Source: Novosphingobium aureum
GTDB lineage: Bacteria > Pseudomonadota > Alphaproteobacteria > Sphingomonadales > Sphingomonadaceae
NCBI RefSeq assembly: GCF_015865035.1
Contig: NZ_JADZGI010000001.1
Coordinates: 2,356,001-2,420,000, forward strand
Direction: 5' to 3'
Length of the DNA: 64,000 bases
The notes below the pieces were generated by a model. That model was not told the DNA's origin. It worked only from the letters and a program-made list of their open reading frames with translations, and ran no database searches. Position numbers and translations under genes: made by a program. Shown piece after piece: positions 53,682 through 62,924 of the stretch (positions are counted from its first letter, which is position 1; each line of letters begins with the position of its first letter).

Positions 53682-54054
53682 TCGCCGCATTCTGCGCCAT
53701 CTGCCACGCATTCCCGAAACAGGCCTGCGCCGCCATGTCCAGCGCGGCCCCTGGCTACACCTGCTCAGCCAGGTCCTGCAACTGGCCGGTCCGGAGGCGG
53801 CCTTCGTGCGCCACTGCGAACGCCCCTGGTCGAGCGCGACCTTCGCTGGCTGGCGCCACACGATCGCACTCTCGTTCACCGGCGAGGAAGCGATCGAGGC
53901 CGGAGAGGACTTCGTCGCACTGCTGCCCGATCACGAATTCGCGATCCCCGGCCAGATCGTCGCCGACGCGACAATCACGCAAGTAGAGCACTGCGCCCTG
54001 CCCGAGGCCGTCATGCACGTGGAGCTGGAGATGCTCGTCCTGCTCGAAGCTTGA
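53671..54054 (+). CDS. Conserved hypothetical protein, 127 residues
   Basis: No family recognised. Soluble, no signal peptide; it contains HLPRIPETGLRRHVQRGPWL, a Trp/His segment FAGWRHTIALSFTGEEAIEA and a beta-rich end (FAIPGQIVADATITQVE). ATG has AGGAGG six bases upstream, one of the best ribosome sites here, and overlaps the preceding gene. Co-expression with the HTH-like protein is therefore likely. Confidence 0.75.
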   Translation: MHADRRILRHLPRIPETGLRRHVQRGPWLHLLSQVLQLAGPEAAFVRHCERPWSSATFAGWRHTIALSFTGEEAIEAGEDFVALLPDHEFAIPGQIVADATITQVEHCALPEAVMHVELEMLVLLEA

Positions 54055-54063
54055 GCGCCCGGA

Positions 54064-55737
54064 TCACAGTGCCCGCGACAACTCCGCAATCTCGGTATTG
54101 AGCAGGTAGTCGTTGCGCGAATAGTCGACCGGGCAATCGATCACATGGACACCGGGTGTGTCGCGACAGTGGACCAGCAATTCGCGCAGGTGCTGTGCGC
54201 TCTCGACCCGGTGGCCCTTCGCCCCGTAGCTCTCGGCGTACTGGACGAAATCGGGATTACCGTAAGTCAGGCCGAAGTCGGAGAAGCCCATGTTGGCCTG
54301 CTTCCACCGGATCATGCCGTAGGCATTGTCATTCAGGATCATCACCGTGAGATCGAGGCCGAGGCGTACCGCGGTCTCGAGTTCCTGGCTGTTCATCATG
54401 AACCCGCCATCGCCGCACACGGCGAAGACCTTGCGCCCGGGGTAGACCATGGCGCTGGCGATGGCGGAGGGCAGCCCTGCCCCCATCGAGGCGAGCGCAT
54501 TGTCGAGCAGTACGGTATTGGGCTGGTAAGCGTAGTAGCCGCGCGCGAACCAGATCTTGTAGATGCCGTTGTCGAGGCACACGATCGCATCCTCGGGCAA
54601 GGCCGCACGCACCTGATCGACGAGATAGGGCGGGAAGATCGGGAAGGTCGCCTCTGCCGCCAGCTTGGCAGTGTGCTGGACCTCGGCGCGCCGATAACCG
54701 AGCATCGCCTCGAAATCCCACTTGGCCGAGGGCACGATCGCTTCCTTGATCTGCCACATGGCATTGGCGATATCGCCGATCACCTCGATGTGGGGGAAGT
54801 AGACCGGATCGACCTCTGCCGTCTGCGTCGAGACGTGAATCACGCAGCGCTCATGACATCCCGCGTCGTTGTGCATGAAGAACGGCGGCTTCTCGATCAC
54901 GTCGTGGCCGATGTTGACGATGCAGTCGGCCGCCTCGATCGCGCGGTGCACGAAGTCGCCCGAAGACAAGGCCGCACAGCCCAGAAAGTTCGGGTGCCGC
55001 TCGTCGATCACGCCCTTGCCCAGTTGCGTCGTGAGGAAGGGTATGCCCGTCTTCTCGACGAATTCGCCAAGCATCCTGCTGGTCATCTTGCGGTTAGCGC
55101 CCGCGCCGATCACCAGCAGAGGTCGCTTTGCCTTTTCCAGTGCCTCGCAGGCCTGTCTGATCGACTTCACGTCGGCAGCAGGCCGCCGCACGACCGACGC
55201 TGCCACCGGACGCGACACGGTGTGTTCGTCGGCGATGTCCTCGGGCAGTTCGATATGGCAGGCGCCGGGCTTTTCCTCCTCGGCCAGCCGGAACGCCTCG
55301 CGCACGCGGCTGGGAATGTTGTCGGCGCTCGCCATCTGGTGCGCGTACTTCGTGATCGGATGCATCAGCGCGACCACGTCGAGGATCTGGAAGCGCCCCT
55401 GCTTGGACTTCTTGATCGGCTTTTGCCCGGTGATCATCACGATCGGCATTCCGCCAAGCTGCGCGTAGGCGGCAGCGGTCACGAGATTGGTGGCGCCCGG
55501 CCCGAGCGTCGAGAGGCAGACCCCGGCCTTGCCGGTATGGCGCCCGTACGTGGCCGCCATGAAGCCTGCGCCCTGCTCGTGGCGGGTCAGCACCAACTTG
55601 ATCTTGTCGGAGCGCGAGAGCGAATCGAGGAAATCGAGGTTTTCCTCGCCCGGTACCCCGAAGACATATTCGACACCTTCCGCCTCGAGGCATTGAACGA
55701 ACAGGTCCGAGGCCTTGATCGTGTCTGCTTCCGCCAT
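54064..55737 (-). CDS. Acetolactate synthase large subunit-like, TPP-dependent enzyme
   Basis: 557 residues. N-terminal domain: FGVPGEENLDFLDSL with the catalytic Glu in RHEQGAGFMAATYGR; TPP/Mg motif GDGGFMMNSQELETAVRLGL then NDNAYGMIRWKQ. It condenses pyruvate to acetolactate, or acts on a related 2-oxoacid. No ilvH small subunit is next to it, so it is likely the stand-alone catabolic-type or a related carboligase. ATG at 55737. Confidence 0.9.
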   Translation of the reverse strand: MAEADTIKASDLFVQCLEAEGVEYVFGVPGEENLDFLDSLSRSDKIKLVLTRHEQGAGFMAATYGRHTGKAGVCLSTLGPGATNLVTAAAYAQLGGMPIVMITGQKPIKKSKQGRFQILDVVALMHPITKYAHQMASADNIPSRVREAFRLAEEEKPGACHIELPEDIADEHTVSRPVAASVVRRPAADVKSIRQACEALEKAKRPLLVIGAGANRKMTSRMLGEFVEKTGIPFLTTQLGKGVIDERHPNFLGCAALSSGDFVHRAIEAADCIVNIGHDVIEKPPFFMHNDAGCHERCVIHVSTQTAEVDPVYFPHIEVIGDIANAMWQIKEAIVPSAKWDFEAMLGYRRAEVQHTAKLAAEATFPIFPPYLVDQVRAALPEDAIVCLDNGIYKIWFARGYYAYQPNTVLLDNALASMGAGLPSAIASAMVYPGRKVFAVCGDGGFMMNSQELETAVRLGLDLTVMILNDNAYGMIRWKQANMGFSDFGLTYGNPDFVQYAESYGAKGHRVESAQHLRELLVHCRDTPGVHVIDCPVDYSRNDYLLNTEIAELSRAL

Positions 55738-55831
55738 GTCAGGTGCTCCTTGTCATTTCACTCTCGCAGCGTGGCACGCGGCGATATCTGCCTAACCCTA
55801 TGCGTGGGCGCTCCGATAGTTCCGAAAAGGA

Positions 55832-56770
55832 TCAGTAGCCGCGCGAGAGATCAACCCGGTGCGCGAGCGGATCACCGCGCTCGAAGGCCGCAAGATTGTC
55901 GAGAAAGCGCTGCGCCCCGCGCCGGAAGAGGCTGGCCTGCGCGCGGCCCGAGAGGTGCATCGATATCTCTACGTTATCGCGCGACCACAGCGGGTGGCCC
56001 ACAGGCAGCGGCTCGGGGTCGGTGACATCGAGGAAGGCGCCGCCGAGATGCCCCGAATCGATTGCGCCAAGCAGCGCGTCCTGATCGATAACCGTTCCGC
56101 GCGCGAGATTGACCAGCGCAGCTCCCGGCTTCATCGCCGCCATCTCATCGGCGCCGAACATGCCGCGCGTCTCGTCGGTCGAGGGGACGATCACGATCAC
56201 CCAGTCGAACCGGCCAAGCGCGCCGCGCCATTCGTCGCTGCCAAGGTCGCCCTCGCGCGGCGAACGGCGAGCCATGGTGACCCGCGCATCGAAGGCCTCG
56301 AGCACGGTGCGGATGCGCTGGCCGATCTCGCCCGCGCCGATCACCAGGACCTCGGCGTCGAGCAGTTCGCCCATGCCCGGCGGGTCGCCCAGCCATTGGC
56401 CGCGATCCTGCGCATGGACGATCGCGCGCCATTTCTTGGCAAGCGAGAGCATCCCCATGACCGCGAATTCGGTCACGCTGTGCGCGTGCAGGCCAGCGCC
56501 GTTGGTGAGCATCACCTCGCGCTCAGCCAGCAGGTCGAGCGGCAGCCAGTCGACACCCGACGACATGACCGAACACCAGCGCATGGCTCTTGCCTCTTCC
56601 ATCGCGCCGCGGATGCCGCCGGGATAGGCGGTATCCGGCCAGACCACCTCGGCCTCGGCAATCTGCGAACGGAAACTCTCCAGGTCATCATACCAGAGCG
56701 TTTGCGTACCGGCGGGCAGCTGCCCTTCGAGAAAGGGGCGATAGCGTTCATTTACGAGAAGGCAGGTCAC
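55832..56770 (-). CDS. D-isomer 2-hydroxyacid dehydrogenase
   Basis: 312 residues, second member of this family in the window but of a different branch. NAD motif EVLVIGAGEIGQRIRTVLEA near 140, catalytic Arg in VNLARGTVIDQDAL, Glu in DVTDPEPLPVGHPLW, His in EISMHLSGRAQ. It fits the GhrA-like/erythronate-type enzymes. The substrate is unknown. GTG start at 56770, 94 nt from the acetolactate synthase start region. Confidence 0.88.
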   Translation of the reverse strand: MTCLLVNERYRPFLEGQLPAGTQTLWYDDLESFRSQIAEAEVVWPDTAYPGGIRGAMEEARAMRWCSVMSSGVDWLPLDLLAEREVMLTNGAGLHAHSVTEFAVMGMLSLAKKWRAIVHAQDRGQWLGDPPGMGELLDAEVLVIGAGEIGQRIRTVLEAFDARVTMARRSPREGDLGSDEWRGALGRFDWVIVIVPSTDETRGMFGADEMAAMKPGAALVNLARGTVIDQDALLGAIDSGHLGGAFLDVTDPEPLPVGHPLWSRDNVEISMHLSGRAQASLFRRGAQRFLDNLAAFERGDPLAHRVDLSRGY

Positions 56771-56900
56771 GGGTCATCCATAGATCAGGGCAGGAAATGG
56801 CTCGGTCCGATAACGCCCTCATTGGCGCAGTTGTTCAACCGTGCCGGGCTTGCATTTCACGCCATGGCACTGGCGCGCGGGACAAGCTTGCCTCGAACGA

Positions 56901-58373
56901 TCAGCCCAGCTTCCATTCCCAGCCGAGCGGATCGCCGTCCATGACCTCGACACCCTTGGCGGTAAGCTCGTCGCGCAGCGCGTCCGAGGTCGCGAAGTCC
57001 TTGTCGGCCCGCGCCTGCTTGCGGCGCGCGAGCACGTCCTCGATCTCGGCTTCCTCGATCTGTGCATTGAGCGGGCGCAGGCGCATCTCGGCGCGGGTCA
57101 GCGCGAAGAGGTCGAGGCCGAGCACCGCGTCCATCCTCTCGACGAGTGCGCGCTTGATCGCTGGATCGACCTTCTTGGCCGCGAGCACGTCCTCTAGCGC
57201 GGTGAGCGCGATTGGTGTGTTGAGATCGTCGGCCAGTGCCTTCTCGAAGGTCTCGACCATCGGCGCGAGCTTGGGATGGGTCCCGGCGCCCGGCGTCACG
57301 TCCTTGAGACGCTCTGCAGCCATGATCATGCGCTTGAGACGCGTGAGCGCGGCGGCGAGGCCATCCCACGAGAATTCGAGCTCCGAGCGATAATGGGCCT
57401 GAAGGCACATCATTCGGTAGCCGAGCGGGTGGTAGCCTTTGTCGATGAGCAGCTGCAGCCGCAGGAACTCGCCTGAGGACTTGCTCATCTTGCCCGAACG
57501 CTCGACGAGGAAGTTGTTGTGCATCCATATGTTCGCGCCCGAGTTCGCGGTCACGTCGAGGCCGCAGTGATCTCCGGGCTTGCAGCAAAACGCCTGGTTC
57601 TGTGCAATCTCGTTGGGATGATGGATCTCGCGGTGGTCGATGCCACCGGTATGGATGTCGAAGGGGAAGCCGAGCAGCTTGCCCGACATGACCGAGCATT
57701 CGAGGTGCCAGCCCGGCGCGCCCTTGCCCCAGGGCGAATCCCATTCCATCTGGCGCTTCTCGCCAGCGGGCGTCTTGCGCCAGATCGCGAAGTCGGCGGC
57801 GTTGCGCTTGCCCTCGACCGTTTCGATGCGCCCCTCGCCCTCTTCGGTGACGGCGCGTGCGAGGCGGCCGTAGTCGGCGACGCTCGAAACATCGAAGTAG
57901 AGCCCGCTCTCCAGTTCGTAGCAGTGCGCGTCCGCGATCTGCCTGGCGAAGTCGATCATCTGCTCGACGTAGTCGGTGGCGATCGACCAGTGTGCGGGCT
58001 GGCGGATGTTCAGCGCCTTGATGTCGGCCCAGTAAGCCTCGGTGTAGTGGCGCGCGATATCCCAGATCGACTGTGCCTTTTGCGCGGCCATCTTCTCCAT
58101 CTTGTCCTCGCCCTGGTCGCCATCATCGGTCAGGTGCCCGACGTCGGTGATGTTGATGACGTGGGTGAGCTTGAGGCCGCGGTGGCTGAGCGTACGCCCG
58201 AGAATGTCCGCGAAGACATAGGCGCGCATGTTGCCGATGTGAGGATAGTTGTAGACCGTCGGCCCGCAGGTATAGACCCGCGCCTCGCCCGCGTGGACGG
58301 GCCGGAAAGGCTCCAGCTGGCGGGTCAGGCTGTTGAACAGCGTCAGTTCGGGCGTCGCGGTGGTCTCGGTCAT
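56901..58373 (-). CDS. cysS: Cysteine--tRNA ligase
   Basis: 490 residues. Class I synthetase: HIGH-type motif YTCGPTVYNYPHIGNMRAYV, including a zinc-binding cysteine, GWHLECSVMS with another, and KMSKS in ERSGKMSKSSGEFLRL. The C-terminal DALR-like domain is complete. ATG at 58373 or GTG two codons upstream at 58379 may be used; neither has a strong ribosome site. Confidence 0.96.
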   Translation of the reverse strand: MTETTATPELTLFNSLTRQLEPFRPVHAGEARVYTCGPTVYNYPHIGNMRAYVFADILGRTLSHRGLKLTHVINITDVGHLTDDGDQGEDKMEKMAAQKAQSIWDIARHYTEAYWADIKALNIRQPAHWSIATDYVEQMIDFARQIADAHCYELESGLYFDVSSVADYGRLARAVTEEGEGRIETVEGKRNAADFAIWRKTPAGEKRQMEWDSPWGKGAPGWHLECSVMSGKLLGFPFDIHTGGIDHREIHHPNEIAQNQAFCCKPGDHCGLDVTANSGANIWMHNNFLVERSGKMSKSSGEFLRLQLLIDKGYHPLGYRMMCLQAHYRSELEFSWDGLAAALTRLKRMIMAAERLKDVTPGAGTHPKLAPMVETFEKALADDLNTPIALTALEDVLAAKKVDPAIKRALVERMDAVLGLDLFALTRAEMRLRPLNAQIEEAEIEDVLARRKQARADKDFATSDALRDELTAKGVEVMDGDPLGWEWKLG

Positions 58374-58416
58374 GGCCACGCGGCATTAGGCACCGCGCCG
58401 CGCCAGTCAAGCGCGC

Positions 58417-59322
58417 TCAGGCATGGACCAGCATCAGCAGCGCCACGCCGAGCGTGATCAGCACGAAGCCCGTCCACTCGCGCGCAGACAGCCAGCGACC
58501 CGAAACATAGCGCGAAACGATCGCCACGACCGGCATCTCGATCAGCGCGAGCGTGCGCACGTTGGCCGCGATGGTGAGAGAGAAGGCGATGAACCAGCCT
58601 GCCGATGCGACCGCGCCCAGAGCGCCTGCCGGAACGCTCAGCTTCCAGTGGCGCACCGAGCCCGTGAAGGCCGAGGCGTCGCGCAAGAGGAACCAGCCGA
58701 CCATCGCCAGCGTCTGGATCGAGAGCGTCACCACCAGCATCGTCAGCGAGCGCAACAGGAAGCCGCCCTCGCCCACGGCCTCGATCGAGGCGCGGAAACA
58801 GATCGCGGAAAGGCCGAAGAGCGCTCCTGCGGCAACGCCCACGACGAGCGGTCGCCACTCGGCAAGGTCGGCAGCGCCATCTCCCTTGCGCAGCGAGGCC
58901 ATGACCACGCCAACGGTGACGATCAGCACCGCGACCCAGCCGAACAGCGGCAGGTTGTCGCCGACCAGCACGAGGCCGAGCAGCGCGACCGTCACCGGTT
59001 CGGTCTTGATGTAGGCATAGGCCACGCCGAAGTCGCGCTTGGCCATGACCTGCAGCATGAACGCCGTCGCCGCGATCTGCGCCATCGCACCAGCAGCCGA
59101 CCATGCCAGTGCTCCGGGCGCGGGCATGGGGAGCGTATCACCCGAGAGCGCGAGGTAGCCAGCCAGGAACATCGCTGCGAAAGGAAGTCCGTAGACGAAA
59201 CGTACCTGCGTTCCGCCTGCCGTGCCGACGTGGCCGGTCAGGCGCGACTGGAAGGCATTGCGCAGCACTTGCGCAAAGGCCGCCAGCAGGGTGAAGGGCA
59301 CCCACAGGTACGCAGCAGTCAC
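58417..59322 (-). CDS. DMT/EamA family transporter
   Basis: 301 residues with ten predicted membrane helices in two five-helix repeats, typical of EamA exporters or importers. Features include KTEPVTVALLGLVLVGDNL at the end of the first repeat and FIAFSLTIAANVRTLALIEM in the second. Substrate unknown. GTG start at 59322. Confidence 0.88.
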   Translation of the reverse strand: MTAAYLWVPFTLLAAFAQVLRNAFQSRLTGHVGTAGGTQVRFVYGLPFAAMFLAGYLALSGDTLPMPAPGALAWSAAGAMAQIAATAFMLQVMAKRDFGVAYAYIKTEPVTVALLGLVLVGDNLPLFGWVAVLIVTVGVVMASLRKGDGAADLAEWRPLVVGVAAGALFGLSAICFRASIEAVGEGGFLLRSLTMLVVTLSIQTLAMVGWFLLRDASAFTGSVRHWKLSVPAGALGAVASAGWFIAFSLTIAANVRTLALIEMPVVAIVSRYVSGRWLSAREWTGFVLITLGVALLMLVHA

Positions 59323-59394
59323 TCGAAATATCCCCGTGTTGGCCCGGTCGGCACAACGAGCCGACCGGGTGATCCCCTCATCGCGTGATCTCGA

Positions 59395-60057
59395 TCAGAA
59401 ACCGAGAAAACGGACCTGGTCGTCGAGCGCGACGCGTTCGCGCTCGAACGTGTTCACACTGGCCTGCTCGTCGCGATGACCGATGGCGAGCCCGCAGAAC
59501 AGGATGTGGCTCTCGTCCGAAACGCCGATGTGATCCTTGATGACGCGTGCAAACATCGCCATCCACTCCTGCGGGCAGCTGTCGAGCCCCTCTTCGCGCA
59601 GCAGCAGCATGATCGTCTGCAGCCACATGCCCATGTCGGACCACTGCGGCGCCTCGTGGAAACGCTCGAGATAGCAGACCAGCAGCGCGGGCGCGCCAAA
59701 CGAGACGATGTTGGCGTCCGAGAATTTCTTGCGCGCTTCTGCATCGGCGCGGGCGATGCCCATCGCGCCGTACATACTGGCCCCGAGCGTCTGGAGGCGC
59801 GCAAGGTGTGGCGGCGACTGGTTGGGCGCATCCCAGCTGTATTCGACCGGGTCCTGCGGCTCGCTCGCCAACATCTTGGTCTGCAGCGCCTTGAGTGGCT
59901 CGCCAGTCAGCACGGTCGCCTGCCAGGGCTGGAAGTTGCAGCCGGAGGGCGCCATGCGCGCCTTGTCCAGCACCCGGCGCAAGGTATCGAGGCTGACCGG
60001 CTCTTCAGTGTAGGCGCGGATCGAGCGGCGGCTCGCGACGGCTTCGGAAACGTTCAT
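59395..60057 (-). CDS. Nitroreductase family flavoprotein
   Basis: 220 residues. FMN site VASRRSIRAYTEEPV and RMAPSGCNFQPWQATV, with GMWLQTIMLLLREEGLDSCP and VIKDHIGVSDESHILFCGLA later. Uses NAD(P)H to reduce nitro compounds or quinones. It is upstream in map order of cobT but lacks the features expected of BluB. Confidence 0.92.
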   Translation of the reverse strand: MNVSEAVASRRSIRAYTEEPVSLDTLRRVLDKARMAPSGCNFQPWQATVLTGEPLKALQTKMLASEPQDPVEYSWDAPNQSPPHLARLQTLGASMYGAMGIARADAEARKKFSDANIVSFGAPALLVCYLERFHEAPQWSDMGMWLQTIMLLLREEGLDSCPQEWMAMFARVIKDHIGVSDESHILFCGLAIGHRDEQASVNTFERERVALDDQVRFLGF

Positions 60058-60172
60058 TCAAAACTCCGGCATTCGGGGACAGGGGAAACAAGCGAGGCAA
60101 TCTGGTAAGCGCCGCGCTCGTTTCAATACCGGGCAGTACATAAAAGTTGCCGGACGCCGCCATGCGGGCGGC

Positions 60173-61987
60173 TCACTCGTCCTCGAAGAGTCCCGCCAGC
60201 TGCTCGATCATCGTCCCGCCAAGCTGTTCGGCATCCATGATCGTCACCGCGCGGCGGTAGTACCGGGTCACGTCGTGTCCGATGCCGATGGCGACGAGCT
60301 GGACCGGCGACTTGCTCTCGATCCACTCGATCACCTTGCGCAAGTGCGCCTCGAGATATCCGGCCGAATTGACCGAAAGCGTAGAGTCGTCGACCGGCGC
60401 GCCGTCGGAGATGACCATCAGGATGCGCCGGTCTTCGGGCCGCGCCAGCAGGCGCTCGTGCGCCCAGAGCAGTGCCTCGCCGTCGATGTTTTCCTTGAGC
60501 AGGCCCTCACGCATCATCAGGCCCAGATTGCGCCGGGCTCGGCGCCAGGGCTCGTCAGCCTTCTTGTAGACGATGTGGCGCAGGTCGTTGAGGCGCCCCG
60601 GATGCGGAGGCTTGCCGCCCGCCAGCCAGTTCTCGCGGCTCTGACCACCTTTCCAAGCGCGCGTGGTGAAGCCGAGGATCTCGACCTTGACCCCGCAACG
60701 CTCGAGCGTGCGCGCGAGCACGTCGGCGCTGATCGCGGCAATCGAGATCGGACGCCCGCGCATCGAGCCCGAATTGTCAAGCAGCAGCGTGACCACGGTG
60801 TCCTTGAACTCCACGTCGCGCTCGATCTTGTAGGACAGCGACTGTCCCGGCGAGACGACGACGCGCGCGAGCCTTGCGGCATCGAGCATGCCCTCTTCCT
60901 GGTCGAAGTCCCAGGAACGGTTCTGCTGCGCCATGAGGCGGCGCTGGAGACGGTTGGCAAGGCGCGTGACGACCCCCTGCAACCCCTTGAGCTGCGCATC
61001 GAGATAGGCCCGCAGGCGGGTGAGCTCTTCCTCGTCGCACAGGTCCGAGGCCCCCACGACCTCGTCGAAGGCCTCGGTGAAGACCTGATAGTCGAAGTCG
61101 CTGGGAATATCGGTCCAGGAGCGGTTGGGCCGAACAGGCATCATGCCCTCTTCACCCTCGTCGCCGTCCTGACCGTCCTCTACGTCTTCGGAGGCATCGC
61201 CTTCGGATTCGGCCTCGCCCTCATCCTCGCCGCGCTGCGGCTCAGCGGCCATTTCGCTGGCCTCGGGCTCCTGCCCGGCATCGTCGCCGTCCTGCTCTTC
61301 CTCGGTTTCCTCGTCGCCGTCGAGATCCTCGGTGTTCTCGGGCGGCTGCTCGATCTGCTCGGCGCGGGTCAGTTCGAGATGCTGGAGCATGTCTAGCGAG
61401 AGCGCCTGGAACGCCTTCTGGTCCCCGATCTTGTCGACGAGCGCCTCGATGTCGCCACCCGCCTTCTGCTCGATCCAGTTGCGCACCATGTCGACACCTG
61501 GCCGCGCCACTTCGGGGATCGGCTGGCCGGTGAGCTTCTCGCGCAGCATCAGCGCGAGGGCCGATTGCACCGGTACCTCGTCGGGCGCCTCGGCGCGGGC
61601 GATGGGGTCGGAGGCGATCCGCTCCTCGAGCGCAGCGTCGAGGTTGCTGCGCATGCCCTCGTAGGCATTCGCGCCCAGCGCCTCGTAGCGCACGGTCTCG
61701 ATCGCATCGTAGCAGGCGCGCGCGACCGGCTCGCTGGGCGCCTCGCGCATGTGCACCGATGCATCGTGATAGCGGTGGCGCAGCGCGAAGCTGTCGGCTG
61801 CGCCGCGCGCCTTGCCGGCCGCCGCTGCCGGCACGTTGCGTCCGGGCATCGGGATGCGGAACAGCGACCCGCTCGCGCTGGGGCTGTCGGCGGTCCAGTT
61901 GACCTCGATTTCACTGTCCTTGGCAATCGCGCGCGAAGCGACGGCGAGAGCGGACTTGAAGCGATCTGCAGGGGATTCGTCGGACAT
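60173..61987 (-). CDS. cobT: Aerobic cobaltochelatase subunit CobT
   Basis: 604 residues. CobT-type start (DRFKSALAVASRAIAKDSEI), a long acidic middle (about 215-285, Glu/Asp-rich) and a C-terminal von Willebrand A domain with MIDAS motif LLLDNSGSMRGRPISIAA. With CobN and CobS it inserts cobalt into hydrogenobyrinate diamide in cobalamin synthesis. No cobS or other cob gene lies next to it. ATG at 61987. Confidence 0.93.
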   Translation of the reverse strand: MSDESPADRFKSALAVASRAIAKDSEIEVNWTADSPSASGSLFRIPMPGRNVPAAAAGKARGAADSFALRHRYHDASVHMREAPSEPVARACYDAIETVRYEALGANAYEGMRSNLDAALEERIASDPIARAEAPDEVPVQSALALMLREKLTGQPIPEVARPGVDMVRNWIEQKAGGDIEALVDKIGDQKAFQALSLDMLQHLELTRAEQIEQPPENTEDLDGDEETEEEQDGDDAGQEPEASEMAAEPQRGEDEGEAESEGDASEDVEDGQDGDEGEEGMMPVRPNRSWTDIPSDFDYQVFTEAFDEVVGASDLCDEEELTRLRAYLDAQLKGLQGVVTRLANRLQRRLMAQQNRSWDFDQEEGMLDAARLARVVVSPGQSLSYKIERDVEFKDTVVTLLLDNSGSMRGRPISIAAISADVLARTLERCGVKVEILGFTTRAWKGGQSRENWLAGGKPPHPGRLNDLRHIVYKKADEPWRRARRNLGLMMREGLLKENIDGEALLWAHERLLARPEDRRILMVISDGAPVDDSTLSVNSAGYLEAHLRKVIEWIESKSPVQLVAIGIGHDVTRYYRRAVTIMDAEQLGGTMIEQLAGLFEDE

Positions 61988-62191
61988 GTCTGGACTGCGC
62001 TAGCGCATCGCGGCCCGGGTCACAAACCCAACAAGGGACAGGCCGCCCTCGCGGGACCCGATCAAGGCATTGATGGATCGTAGGATTGGTATCTCGGTCA
62101 AGAGCGCAGAGACGGCAGCGAGGGTCTCGGGGCGCGTGCCGTTCAAGCTACGCGCCTCGCCTGTCGCACTGAAGCGCTCCGTCGTTCCGGA

Positions 62192-62452
62192 CTATTCCGC
62201 GTGCGACTGGAAACGCAGGCGGTCGCTCACGTCGATGATCGTGGCGCCGCTCGACTTGAGCATGTCGTAATCGGCAAAGGCCTTCTCGATCGCATCGCGC
62301 TTTTCGAGAATCAGTGCGGCAACGCCGCTCGTCAGACCGCCCTCGTCGCCGACCCGGCCCAGAATGGCGGCGATGTCGGCAACGATCGCCGATGCCGGAG
62401 AAGTATGCAGGTGCCCTCTTTCGTCAACGAATGCCTCGATAATTTTCGCCAT
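62192..62452 (-). CDS. Hypothetical protein, 86 residues
   Basis: No family recognised. Soluble, mostly helical: MAKIIEAFVDERGHLHTSPA, then IVADIAAILGRVGDEGGLTS and a helix LEKRDAIEKAFADYDML. GGTGGAAG seven bases before the ATG at 62452 supports translation; in-frame starts up to 62479 lack this. It is 204 nt upstream of cobT on the same strand. Confidence 0.7.
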   Translation of the reverse strand: MAKIIEAFVDERGHLHTSPASAIVADIAAILGRVGDEGGLTSGVAALILEKRDAIEKAFADYDMLKSSGATIIDVSDRLRFQSHAE

Positions 62453-62924
62453 CGCTTCCACCCTCATCAAACTGAACAATCGCCCCCCCGGGTTAGACAG
62501 TTCGGTCGATTCGACCTTCCCGCGAGATCGAGCCTATCACAGCGCAGGCGAGGCCTAGCGTGCCAATTCGACAAATATATTTGCAGATTGGGACAGTTCC
62601 CGGCAACCTGACAGCATAATGCAACAATGACGGATACTTAGGTCGAACCAGTCCAGCTGCCTGCGACCGCGCTGCAGACGGGTCAAAGCATTCTAGTGGT
62701 TTACACCTATTTACATTGCGACGCAGCGAACGGGTGAGGCGTCAAGCGCATTCGGGTCGCACTCGTCGAACAGCCCTGATCCACATACGCAGACGGCGCG
62801 CCTGCGCATCTCCAGCGAGATCGCGCGGGCACGCCGCCATAATGGATCGCAACTCGGCCCTGCCGGGCGCCTCGTGCCCGCACCGCATCGGCGCGGACTT
62901 GGGGCCCGGCTCAGGCAGCCGGCA
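62453..62924. other. Gene-free stretch between 86-residue gene and transaldolase
   Basis: About 470 nt without a supported gene. It has AT-richer patches (62565-62640) and a TTTACA direct repeat near 62699-62715. It may hold the promoter of the 86-residue gene; nothing else is recognised. Confidence 0.6.

Noticed and set aside
59395..60057. BluB (lower cobalamin ligand synthase) because of nearness to cobT
   Set aside because: The sequence reads as a general nitroreductase and lacks BluB-specific features; neighbourhood alone is not enough.
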